A DNA stretch of 64,000 nt from the NCBI GenBank assembly GCA_021613335.1, contig JAJTWR010000479.1:558001-622000 (forward strand), in the 5' to 3' direction. Below are positions 39,101-47,724 of the stretch, piece by piece. Position 1 is the first letter of the stretch, and each line of letters starts with the position of its first letter. Position numbers and translations under genes: made by a program. This DNA comes from Whitmania pigra. Taxonomy: Eukaryota > Annelida > Clitellata > Hirudinida > Haemopidae. The notes beneath the pieces were generated by a model that worked only from the letters and a program-made list of their open reading frames with translations, ran no database searches and was not told where the DNA came from.

Positions 39101-42100
39101 CGGTAATTTCTGCGGATGTTACTTTTTCCGATAAGCATTGGGGGATAACAAAGTTGTAAGTGCTACTAATTTTAAGTTTAGCGACGCTAATTATTCGGCG
39201 TTTAATTCTACGGCTATTTCTACGGGAAATATTAGCTCCAGGCCAGTAACGGTAACTTTGTCAGCTAAGGATAAGGTATATGACGGCAATTCGCAAGCTA
39301 TCGGGGATTTACGTATTGACGGTCAAATTTCCGGGGACGATGTTAAGGTCGGGGCCGGCAGTATTTTATTTGATAGCGGCTCTGTCGGGGTCAATAAAGT
39401 TGTAACGGCGCTCGGCATCTACTTAAAAGGTTCAGAACGCGGCAATTATCAGTTGGCCAATACTACTGCTATCTCTGCGGCTAGTATTACCGCTAACGGC
39501 TCAAGCGTTAGTATCGTTTTTACAGCATCAAACAAAGTTTATGACGGGGGTGTTTCCGGTATGGGTTCTTTTGCGGTTACGGTTAACGGATCGTCGGTTG
39601 GGCTTACGGTAAAATCTGCCCGAATTATTTTTTCAGACAAGCATGCAGGCATCGGGAAGACGGTAACTGCGAGCGATATTATTTTAAGCGATGATAATTA
39701 TATTTATAGGGGCTCTGTTAGCTCTCAGGCGAGTATTACCGCCAAGCCTGTAAGGGTTATTCTATCGGCTAAAAATAAGCCTTATGACGGCAATTCTCGA
39801 GCTGAGGGGGATTTTATATTGACGGTCAAATCTATGGTGACGATGTTAGGGCTTTCTCGAGGAGTATTTTATTTGATAACAAGGATATCGGATTTAATAA
39901 AGTTGTAACGGCGAGCGGTATCTCCTTAGAGGGTTCAGACGGGGGGAATTATGAGTTAACCGCTACTACAGCCACCTCTACGGCGAACATTACCAGGAAC
40001 GGGGTTACGGTAACGATTAATAAGGTATTTTCTAAAGTTTATGACGGCAACAGTAGCGCGAGCGCCACTTTTGATATTACCGGTTTATCGTCCGGGGAAA
40101 CGCTGAGGTTAATTTCTGCGGATGTTACTTTTGAGGATAAGAAAGTTGGCTCGGGTAAACTTGTAAGGGCTACTAATTTTAAGTTTAGCGACGCTAATTA
40201 TTCGGCGTTTAATTCTTGGGCCACTTCTACGGGGAATATTACCGCCAAGCCTGTAGGGGTTATTCTTACGGCTAACGATAAGCCCTATGACGGCAATGCG
40301 GAAGCTAGCGGGACGTTACGTATTGACGGTCAAATTTCCGGGGACGATGTTAGGGCTTTAGCCGTTAGTACTTTATTTGATAACAAGGAGGTCGGGGTCA
40401 ATAAAGTTGTAACGTCGAGCGTTATCTCCTTAGATGGTTTAGACAAAGGGAATTATGATTTAACCAATACCAGCGCTACCTCTGCGGCGAGCATTACCGG
40501 TAAGGGGGTTACGGTAACGATTAATAAGGTATTTTCTAAAGTTTATGACGGCAACAGTAGCGCGAGCGCAACGTTTAATATCATCGGTTTATCGTCCGGA
40601 GCAACCCTCGCGGTAATTTCTGCGGATGTTACTTTTTCCGATAAGCATGTTGGGGATAACAAAGTTGTAAGTGCTACTAATTTTAAGTTTAGCGACGCTA
40701 ATTATTCGGCGTTTAATTCTACGGCTATTTCTACGGGAAATATTAGCTCCAGGCCAGTAACGGTAACTTTGTCAGCTAAGGATAAGGTATATGACGGCAA
40801 TTCGCAAGCTATCGGGGATTTACGTATTGACGGTCAAATTTCCGGGGACGATGTTAAGGTCGGGGCCGGCAGTATTTTTTGATAGCGGCTCTGTCGGGGT
40901 CAATAAAGTTGTAACGGCGCTCGGCATCTACTTAAAAGGTTCAGAACGCGGCAATTATCAGTGGCCAATACTACTGCTATCTCTGCGGCTAGTATTACCG
41001 CTAACGGCTCAAGCGTTAGTATCGTTTTTACAGCATCAAACAAAGTTTATGACGGGGGTGTTTCCGGTATGGGTTCTTTTGCGGTTACGGTTAACGGATC
41101 GTCGGTTGGGCTTACGGTAAAATCTGCCCGAATTATTTTTTCAGACAAGCATGCAGGCATCGGGAAGACGGTAACTGCGAGCGATATTATTTTAAGCGAT
41201 GATAATTATATTTATAGGGGCTCTGTTAGCTCTCAGGCGAGTATTACCGCCAAGCCTGTAAGGGTTATTCTATCGGCTAAAAATAAGCCTTATGACGGCA
41301 ATTCTCGAGCTGAGGGGGATTATATATTGACGGTCAAATCTATGGTGACGATGTTAGGGCTTTCTCGAGGAGTATTTTATTTGATAACAAGGATATCGGA
41401 TTTAATAAAGTTGTAACGGCGAGCGGTATCTCCTTAGAGGGTTCAGACGGGGGGAATTATGAGTTAACCGCTACTACAGCCACCTCTACGGCGAACATTA
41501 CCAGGAACGGGGTTACGGTAACGATTAATAAGGTATTTTCTAAAGTTTATGACGGCAACAGTAGCGCGAGCGCCACTTTTGATATTACCGGTTTATCGTC
41601 CGGGGAAACGCTGAGGTTAATTTCTGCGGATGTTACTTTTGAGGATAAGAAAGTTGGCTCGGGTAAACTTGTAAGGGCTACTAATTTTAAGTTTAGCGAC
41701 GCTAATTATTCGGCGTTTAATTCTTGGGCCACTTCTACGGGGAATATTACCGCCAAGCCTGTAGGGGTTATTCTTACGGCTAACGATAAGCCCTATGACG
41801 GCAATGCGGAAGCTAGCGGGACGTTACGTATTGACGGTCAAATTTCCGGTGACGATGTTAGGGCTTTAGCCGTTAGTACTTTATTTGATAACAAGGAGGT
41901 CGGGGTCAATAAAGTTGTAACGTCGAGCGTTATCTCCTTAGATGGTTTAGACAAAGGGAATTATAATTTAACCAATACCAGCGCTACCTCTGCGGCGAGC
42001 ATTACCGGTAAGGGGGTTACGGTAACGATTAATAATGTATTTTCTAAAGTTTATGACGGCAACATTAGCGCGAGCGCAACGTTTAATATCATCGGTTTAT

Positions 42101-42255
42101 CGTCCGGAGCAACCCTCAGGGTAATTTCTGCGGATGTTACTTTTTCCGATAAGAACGTTGGGGATAACAAAGTTGTAACGGCTACTAATTTTAAGTTTAG
42201 CGACGCTAATTATTCGGCGTTTAATTCTACGGCTATTTCTACGGGAAATATTAGG
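35210..42255 (+). repeat. 1.51-kb YDG super-repeat, about 4.7 copies
   Basis: Landmark CAGGAACGGGGTT recurs at 35461, 36975, 38484, 39994 and 41502 (spacings 1514, 1509, 1510, 1508). The intact unit should be 1512 bp, or six YDG domains of 84 residues: a (KNKPYDGNSRAEGD), b (KVYDGNSSASATFDI), c (NDKPYDGNAEASG), d (KVYDGNSSASATFNI), e (KDKVYDGNSQAIGD) and f (NKVYDGGVSGMGSF). The last copy stops after domain d. Copies are nearly identical apart from indels and a few shared variants. Confidence 0.85.
36137..41322 (+). pseudogene. Giant protein fragment 10: YDG super-repeat in broken frames
   Basis: Open pieces at 36257-36889, 37022-37237, 37748-38101, 38095-39137 (no start codon), 39138-39908, 39812-40875 (no start codon) and 40961-41416 together encode about 20 YDG domains. 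Comparing copies pinpoints the breaks near 36321, 36447, 36875, 37076, 37229, 37370, 37427, 38090, 39138, 39810, 40876, 40962 and 41318. Nearly all are single-base deletions. No piece has a start signal of its own. Confidence 0.65.
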
Positions 42256-43641
42256 CCTAAAGACTTAATTATTACCGCAGACAATAAAACAAAATTGCCG
42301 GGAGAAGATAACCCTCCGTTAACGGCCAGTTACAGCGGATTTGTAAGCGGAGAAAACAATACCAATGCATTAACCGCTCAACCCTTGTTAACAACTACGG
42401 CTACCAAAGCCTCGCCTCCCGGTAACTATCCGATTGAAATAAGCGGCGCGGTTGCGGCAAACTCTAATTACAATATTATTTATAATAAAGGCGATTTAAC
42501 CATTTCAACCGTTGTGATTACGGCAGTAACTCTTACTACTAATTTGTTGTATGAGAATAGCCCAATTGGCACATTAGCGGGCACATTAACAGCTTCTTCA
42601 CCTTATCCGAATGCTATATACGCTTATTCGTTAGTTCCCGGAGTAGTTGATAACAGTAAGTTTATCATTAATGGCGATAAGCTGTATACCAATGCCGTTT
42701 TTGATTATGCGGTTCAAAGTACCTTTACGGTAAGGGTACAGGTTAGTACACAATGGGGGAGTACGCTTACACAAGATTTCCTTGTTTCCATTTTGCGTGT
42801 AAACAAAGCTCCAACAATAGATGCGATTCCTAATCAGTCAATCTGCGTTACAACAGAAAATAATACAATCAACCTTAGCGGTATTACGCCGGGGGCGGAC
42901 GCTAATCAAACTACCACCTTGTCAATAACCAGTAATAATAAGGATATGTTTAATGATTTGAGCGTAACGCAGTTAAGCGGGGGTAAAGGAATAATAAACT
43001 ATTCGTTGAAGGCAGGGGTTACCGGGTCGGCTATAGTAACGATAACGGTGAAGGATGACGGAGGAACAGCAGGCGGCGGAGTTGATACTTATAGCGTAAG
43101 TTTTACGATTAATGCTAATCCAGTTCCTGTAATAAGTGTTACTACCAGTACGGGCAAATTAAAGGTAATCAGGGGTCGTACCATTGAATTAATGGCAAAT
43201 GCTCCAGGGGCAATCGCTTATTCATGGACAGATGCCAAAGGAATTGTAATCGGTCAGAACACAGCCAGGCTGACGGTTAAACCAATCAAGAATACTGTCT
43301 ATACGGTAGTAGCTATTTCTGCCGCCGGATGTATCGATGTTAAACAAATCGCCATAGAAGTAGGTAATGAATATAGCGACGTGATTGTTAACAATATTAT
43401 AACGCCCAATGGCGACGGGGTTAACGATGTATGGATTATTGAGAATATCGAACACTATCCGAACGCTACCGTAAAAGTGTTTGACAGAGCCGGACGACTG
43501 GTATTTAGCCAAAAAGGCTATGATAATAAGTGGGATGGTTATTATAACGGAGCTGTATTAACCGAAGACACTTATTATTATGTGATAGATTTTGGCTTAG
43601 GCTTATATAAAGCAAAAGGATATGTTACGATTCTAAATTAG
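41323..43641 (+). CDS. Giant protein fragment 11: last YDG domains, MBG, cadherin/Ig-like domains and T9SS sorting domain
   Basis: A clean 773-codon frame without its own start; the first usual start codon is a TTG at 42295. It holds the last partial YDG unit, then an MBG domain (LIITADNKTKLPGEDNPPL). A cadherin-like domain (ENSPIGTLAGTL, FDYAVQSTFTVRVQV), a second cadherin/Ig-like domain and a PKD-like domain follow. The last 85 or so residues match the gliding-motility-associated type-B sorting domain: IITPNGDGVNDVW, YPNATVKVFDRAGRLVF, WDGYYNG and DTYYYVIDFG. This domain directs the protein through T9SS and to the surface. Confidence 0.85.
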   Translation, partial: YIDGQIYGDDVRAFSRSILFDNKDIGFNKVVTASGISLEGSDGGNYELTATTATSTANITRNGVTVTINKVFSKVYDGNSSASATFDITGLSSGETLRLISADVTFEDKKVGSGKLVRATNFKFSDANYSAFNSWATSTGNITAKPVGVILTANDKPYDGNAEASGTLRIDGQISGDDVRALAVSTLFDNKEVGVNKVVTSSVISLDGLDKGNYNLTNTSATSAASITGKGVTVTINNVFSKVYDGNISASATFNIIGLSSGATLRVISADVTFSDKNVGDNKVVTATNFKFSDANYSAFNSTAISTGNIRPKDLIITADNKTKLPGEDNPPLTASYSGFVSGENNTNALTAQPLLTTTATKASPPGNYPIEISGAVAANSNYNIIYNKGDLTISTVVITAVTLTTNLLYENSPIGTLAGTLTASSPYPNAIYAYSLVPGVVDNSKFIINGDKLYTNAVFDYAVQSTFTVRVQVSTQWGSTLTQDFLVSILRVNKAPTIDAIPNQSICVTTENNTINLSGITPGADANQTTTLSITSNNKDMFNDLSVTQLSGGKGIINYSLKAGVTGSAIVTITVKDDGGTAGGGVDTYSVSFTINANPVPVISVTTSTGKLKVIRGRTIELMANAPGAIAYSWTDAKGIVIGQNTARLTVKPIKNTVYTVVAISAAGCIDVKQIAIEVGNEYSDVIVNNIITPNGDGVNDVWIIENIEHYPNATVKVFDRAGRLVFSQKGYDNKWDGYYNGAVLTEDTYYYVIDFGLGLYKAKGYVTILN

Positions 43642-43645
43642 ATGA

Positions 43646-44539
43646 ATGATGAAAAAAAATTATATATTATTTGTAGTACTTGGTTTGGGTATGACAACAG
43701 GCATAAAAGCGCAAATAGATCCATTAGCGGCACAATATTTTAACAATCGTTATTTGGGCAACCCGGCCATGGCGGGTATTAATCAAGGTTATGCCGTTAA
43801 TGGGGTATATCGACAGATATTTGAAAGTTTCCCCAAAGATCCCGTGTCTCAAAGTTTGAGTATAGATTATGGTTTTGAGAAGATAGGAGCGGGGTTAAAT
43901 GTCTTTAACGACAAGGCCGGTTTGTTAAGGCAAACGCGCGTTGTTGGTTCTTTTTCTTATCATTTGCCTTTATCTGGAGACGGTAAGCGGTTAAGTTTCG
44001 GGGTTTCATTTGGGGTGTTGAATCAACGCTTATCGCAGAGCGATATAATTGGCAAAAGCAACGATGTTTTGGTGGATAATTATAATAGGCGGTCTGTTTA
44101 TATTGAAGGAGACTTTGGAGCAGCTTATAGCGGTAATGGCTTGATTATACAAACTTCTGCCCCCAATCTTCGCAATTTGTTTAAGCGGGATTACGCCCTT
44201 CAGTCGGATGTTCCAACGTTTTATGCAGCGGCGAGTTATAAGATTGATTTGGAGAAATCGGGTTTTTCTTTTGAGCCTTTGATAGCTTATCGGAATTTTA
44301 CCCAAATTAGAGGAATTATAGATGCCGGGGCCCAGTTTTATTTGGTAAACGATCAGGTTTTTTTAATGGGTTTATACCATAATAACGCCAATAATAATAA
44401 CAGCGCAACAATTGGTTTGGGGATGATTTTTAAGAAGCATTATTTGGCAAGCGGGATGTACACAACCAGTACCTCAAAATTATCGGGGTATTCAAACGGG
44501 AGCTTTGAGTTAGGTTTACGGTATTCGGTTTGGAAATAA
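43646..44539 (+). CDS. PorP/SprF-family T9SS outer-membrane protein
   Basis: 297 residues with a signal peptide ending at about GIKAQ. The start of the mature protein, IDPLAAQYFNNRYLGNPAMAGI, and the repeating amphipathic strands ending in ELGLRYSVWK are those of PorP/SprF (TIGR03519-like) barrels. In Bacteroidota these sit directly behind genes for proteins with type-B sorting domains and are needed to secrete or anchor that partner. The gene starts 4 bp after the stop of the giant gene. An ATG three bases later (43649) is equally possible. Confidence 0.93.
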   Translation: MMKKNYILFVVLGLGMTTGIKAQIDPLAAQYFNNRYLGNPAMAGINQGYAVNGVYRQIFESFPKDPVSQSLSIDYGFEKIGAGLNVFNDKAGLLRQTRVVGSFSYHLPLSGDGKRLSFGVSFGVLNQRLSQSDIIGKSNDVLVDNYNRRSVYIEGDFGAAYSGNGLIIQTSAPNLRNLFKRDYALQSDVPTFYAAASYKIDLEKSGFSFEPLIAYRNFTQIRGIIDAGAQFYLVNDQVFLMGLYHNNANNNNSATIGLGMIFKKHYLASGMYTTSTSKLSGYSNGSFELGLRYSVWK

Positions 44540-44545
44540 CAAAAG

Positions 44546-44619
44546 TTATGCAATTAAGCGTCTAACAAAAGGTTTTTTGCAAGAAATCCTTTGTTATTTT
44601 TAAGAGTTTAATTGCATAA
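44546..44619 (+). terminator. Nested palindromic terminator after the PorP/SprF gene
   Basis: The inner hairpin AACAAAAGG (44564-44572) against CCTTTGTT (44588-44595), followed by ATTTTT, is a normal intrinsic terminator. It is wrapped by a perfect 12-bp outer stem, TTATGCAATTAA (44546-44557) with TTAATTGCATAA (44608-44619). The outer palindrome could ensure bidirectional termination or be an insertion footprint. Confidence 0.7.
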
Positions 44620-44649
44620 TTCGGATAACCTAAGTCAAGGTATAAATGA

Positions 44650-44709
44650 AACCCTTGTTCAACCTCATGGGGGCTGTGAGGTTGGGCTGAAAAACAAGTT
44701 TTTGTTTGC
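44650..44709 (+). repeat. Dispersed intergenic hairpin repeat, copy 2
   Basis: Matches 13406-13466. Here the stem is perfect: CAACCTCA (44660-44667) with TGAGGTTG (44677-44684) and a 9-nt G-rich loop, followed by the A5/T5 arm. Confidence 0.6.
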
Positions 44710-45379
44710 ACAGGTCAAAATATAATCAGATCAACCAAAGGAGCAAAGCTGTCATATAGTTGCCTTTAGAGTAAATACGCGACTGGCGCAAAGCTAAAGG
44801 TATATGATGGCGATCAAACCATCTACCAAATTGAAGGAGAAAATCACAGTAGCTTTGCCCTCGCCGCCGCTGAAAGAAAATCCCTGTTCTCTATTATTGT
44901 AAAAACCGGCAATAAGCAAACCGCTATCATAAAAAACAAAATCATCAACGCCCCATCCTTTTACAAGAAACTCGTACATGTTATTACTTCCGATAATTGT
45001 TTCAAGAAAAGCAGCTTTTTTTGCCAAACTATTTCTAGGCCTCTTTTGCGTTATCCATTTTCTTCATCCGGTTGGCAAACGCTTGTTTTTAACAGTCTTC
45101 GCCTTGTGTTTCTGGTAGCAGTTTGCCTAAACCTTCTTTGATATCGGTATCATATGGGTTACAAAAGATGAACGCAAAATGAACAACTAATGGATGGTAT
45201 AAAGGGCGATTTGTTTTATAAAAACTTTGTTAAATACATGACAATCAATGTCTGTAACGGTTTTACTCTACGGCTTAACTACAAGTATCTTTTCAAATAA
45301 GCGTTAATAAATTTGAGATGATGTTATTTCTTAATTATAAAATTTAAAAAATGTACTTTTACAAACGAATAAAATCAAC
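44710..45379. other. Gene-poor stretch with two unconvincing ORFs
   Basis: A minus-strand frame at 44794-45027 (77 codons) and an overlapping plus-strand frame without ATG (about 44798-45140) both look partly protein-like. Neither matches a family I know. Breaks upstream of the minus-strand ORF (in-frame stops near 45040) suggest a decayed gene. The 120 bases before 45380 are AT-rich and presumably hold the promoter of the SCO gene. Confidence 0.25.
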
Positions 45380-46033
45380 ATGAAAACAAGAAATAAATTA
45401 ACCGGTCTTATCTCGTTCGGCACAATTTTAATTGGCTTGGGCGCTTGTAACAACGCTCATAAATTACCTGTTCTTGGCCCCAGAGAAGCAATAATGAAAA
45501 CAGTTGACGGGAAAAAGATAATTGATACTATTTATAAAACCATTCCTGATTGGGAATTTTATAATCAAGACAGCACGTTGGTTAATCAAAATATAGTTAA
45601 AGGAAAAATCTATATAACCGATTTTTTCTTCACCTCTTGCAGCACCATTTGTCCAACGATGCATCGCAACTTGAAGATAATTTATGATGCTTTTAAAAAT
45701 AACAACAACGTCGTATTTTTATCTCATACCATTGATTACAAATATGATAAGCCTTCCAGATTAAAAAAATATGCAGAAAAGCTAGGCGTAGACACCCAAA
45801 AATGGATTTTTGTTTGGGGAGAAAAAAATAAGATTTATTCATTGGCAGAAAAAGATTATTTGGTTGCCGTACAGGAAGACAGTAAAGCCGTTGACGGTTA
45901 TATACATCAAGGTTGGTTGGTTTTAGTAGATAAAGAGGGCAGGTTACGCGGCGCTTACGATGGTACAAAAACAGAAGAGGTTGAAAAGCTAAAAAAAGAT
46001 TTGAATACTTTATTGGATGAGTATAAAAGTTAA
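45380..46033 (+). CDS. SCO1/SenC-family lipoprotein
   Basis: 217 residues. A signal peptide with lipobox LGAC is followed by a thioredoxin-like fold carrying the copper/redox motif CSTIC (residues about 92-96) and the distal His in YIHQGW. SCO proteins deliver copper to, or reduce cysteines of, the CuA site of cytochrome c oxidase. The stop and the next start overlap (TAATG), so it is coupled to a small cytochrome c, which fits a role in respiratory-chain assembly. Confidence 0.92.
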   Translation: MKTRNKLTGLISFGTILIGLGACNNAHKLPVLGPREAIMKTVDGKKIIDTIYKTIPDWEFYNQDSTLVNQNIVKGKIYITDFFFTSCSTICPTMHRNLKIIYDAFKNNNNVVFLSHTIDYKYDKPSRLKKYAEKLGVDTQKWIFVWGEKNKIYSLAEKDYLVAVQEDSKAVDGYIHQGWLVLVDKEGRLRGAYDGTKTEEVEKLKKDLNTLLDEYKS

Positions 46034-46449
46034 TGCGAATCGGTTTATTGGTATTTTCTGTATGGCTTGCAAGCATGATTTTTTCTTGTCAGAGCCAAAA
46101 CGAACGCGAATTTTATCAGTATAAAACAGCGGGAAAAGATCTTTACGCCGCCCTCTGCGAAACCTGCCATGGTAAAAACGGCGAGGGTTTGGCTTTATTG
46201 GTTCCGCCTCTCACCGATTCGGTTTTCATAAAAGTTAACAAGGCAAAATTAGCCTGTATCATTAAAAACGGAATAACAGAACCCATTATCATAAATAACA
46301 AAACCTATCAAGAAAAAATGTCCTCATTTAAGCAGCTAACAACAATAGATATAGCTAAAATTATTGTTTATATTACAAATTCGTTTGGCAATAATTTGGG
46401 CATGCGCCACTACCGGCAAATTGAAAAAGATCTGTTAGAATGCAAATAA
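46033..46449 (+). CDS. Monohaem cytochrome c lipoprotein
   Basis: 138 residues. A signal peptide ends in a lipobox-like FSC, followed by a cytochrome c domain with the haem site CETCH (about residues 40-44) and Met ligand candidates in QEKMSSF or GMRH. It is a small class I cytochrome, probably periplasmic and lipid-anchored, carrying electrons toward an oxidase or peroxidase. It overlaps the SCO gene by one base. Confidence 0.9.
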   Translation: MRIGLLVFSVWLASMIFSCQSQNEREFYQYKTAGKDLYAALCETCHGKNGEGLALLVPPLTDSVFIKVNKAKLACIIKNGITEPIIINNKTYQEKMSSFKQLTTIDIAKIIVYITNSFGNNLGMRHYRQIEKDLLECK

Positions 46450-46507
46450 AGTATGCTTGGGATAAAAACTTTGGTTGTGAAATCGTCAGCGCATTAATCG
46501 TATTTCT

Positions 46508-47253
46508 AAGGTTCAAGATATTTTGATAGGATTTTTTTTTATCAGTTTTAACATGTATATGTAGAGGTTTTTATTTCGATTGTTGTATCTGAATTCGCAT
46601 TCTTTAAGATGATAATAAAATTTATGCTTATGTATGCCTCTGAACCTGGTTAAACGTAGTTTGAATAGCCTCCAAAATTTTTCTATTTCACCGGAATAGT
46701 TTTTAGGCAAAGTAATTTCATTTTCGCTGTTTTTTATGCGGTAATGTTTTTTGCAGCTATAATCGGCTAGGCTGTCATAATAGGTTTTAAAGCCATTAGC
46801 GCTGTAAATCGGTTCTTTGTCAGCCAGTTGTCCGATAATCGGCATTATTTCAGTTATTGAACAGTTTTTAATGATTTGGGTATAAACTTTCCCTTCATGT
46901 TTTCTGATTCCAAAAATGGGGATTTCTTCTTTAGCGCTCCATTTTCTGATTGCCCGGTTCTGTTTGGCTTTAAATTGACTTTCGTCAAGTTCTATTTCGC
47001 TCTTGCCCAACAAATTATTCTGTTCGCAATTTTGGGCAATAAGCGCTCTGATTTTGTCAAAAATTTTATTGACGGTAGGTCTGCTAACATGGGTAATTTC
47101 GCTTACCTTACCGGCTTCTATATCGATACAGAACAGTCGTAAAATTTCCCTAAATTTGTCTTCAGAAATTTTTGAACTTAAAATAAGCTTATTGTTCATT
47201 GATTTTCAATAGTCTACAAATATATTCATCTTATTTAAATTATCTTGAACCTT
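46508..47253. mobile_element. IS1595-family insertion sequence
   Basis: 746 bp bounded by a perfect 13-bp inverted repeat, AAGGTTCAAGATA (46508-46520) and its complement (47241-47253), with weaker matching further in. It holds one transposase gene filling most of the element. The 8-bp target duplication expected for this family is not visible. Its right end matches the ends of the 388-bp element at 17.5-17.9 kb. Confidence 0.8.
46513..47199 (-). CDS. IS1595-family (ISXO2-like) transposase, possibly inactive
   Basis: 228 residues. An N-terminal HTH-like part (VSRPTVNKIFDKIR) precedes the ISXO2-type catalytic core with Asp72 in IELDESQF, FGIRKHEGKVYTQII, HYRIKN and the tail FRGIHKHKFYYHLKECEFRYN. 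The second catalytic position, normally Asp in a (S/T)DGFxxY motif, is Asn135 (SANGFKTY). The block usually written HxNGIExFW reads YSGEIEKFW (168-176). If these alignments hold, the enzyme lacks two active-site residues. The N-terminal zinc-finger region of longer ISXO2 relatives is absent. Confidence 0.8.
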   Translation of the reverse strand: MNNKLILSSKISEDKFREILRLFCIDIEAGKVSEITHVSRPTVNKIFDKIRALIAQNCEQNNLLGKSEIELDESQFKAKQNRAIRKWSAKEEIPIFGIRKHEGKVYTQIIKNCSITEIMPIIGQLADKEPIYSANGFKTYYDSLADYSCKKHYRIKNSENEITLPKNYSGEIEKFWRLFKLRLTRFRGIHKHKFYYHLKECEFRYNNRNKNLYIYMLKLIKKNPIKIS

Positions 47254-47724
47254 TTAAAAATTTTTTTAGTTTATGCCTTTGGCGTTGCCAATGGTTTTTG
47301 ATTTTGTGTGGAACTACAAATTGCCAAGTGTTCCAAAAAATATTTTATCTATGGTATCGGGTTTGTAATGCGAAGAGCCGGGAGAAATGTCAAAAGGATA
47401 ATTATCAGATTTGTAACAGAGCTCTCCCCATGAGGATTTTTAACCTAAAAGATTCTTTTTTGGGGTTTTAGCCGGTCATTAAATTTAATATATAATTATA
47501 AAATTGCGATTGTAATATTGCAAACCCTCAGTTATGGAACAACGCTGCTCGCTTCTTGGAGATATTTTTAAAAAAAACACGTATTTTAAACTAAAAGCGT
47601 TACAAAAAATCCATATATGAAAAATTTTTACATAAAAAATGATATTGTATCAAATAAAAAAATATATTATTTTTATATAAAAACAATTAAATAATCTTAT
47701 TATTGAACAATTTTTTAACAAAAA
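47254..47724. other. Gap before glnN
   Basis: 470 bases. A plus-strand frame from 47199 to 47471 is Cys/Phe-rich and overlaps the IS end, so I do not count it as a gene. The last 130 bases are over 80% A+T and probably hold the glnN promoter; no clear box could be fixed. Confidence 0.4.

Larger units (their letters stand above)
18119..43641 (+). pseudogene. Giant T9SS-secreted LamG/FN3/YDG surface protein, interrupted by frameshifts
   Basis: All frames from 18119 to 43641 read as one 25.5-kb gene of about 8,500 codons. The order is signal peptide (MKKNLLSVVKFFSLVFL), 13 LamG domains, about 23 FN3 domains, one MBG-like domain (KTYGDAPYQL), about 29 YDG domains, one MBG domain, cadherin-like and Ig/PKD-like domains, and the T9SS type-B sorting domain. 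LamG and FN3 suggest binding to glycans or other cells; YDG and MBG arrays are typical stalks. More than 20 small indels, mostly single-base deletions in homopolymers, break the frame. Most fall in near-identical repeats, but breaks near 18440, 24922, 34725 and 34790 lie in more unique sequence. The product should cross the outer membrane by T9SS with the PorP/SprF protein downstream. Confidence 0.8.

Noticed and set aside
35210..42255. Regular repeats that might be taken for a CRISPR or satellite array
   Set aside because: The unit is 1.51 kb, translates into YDG domains and lies in frame with flanking domains. There are no short repeats with unique spacers.
47199..47471. 90-residue ORF beside the insertion sequence
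   Set aside because: It overlaps the IS inverted repeat, is rich in Cys, Phe and Trp, and has no recognisable domain.
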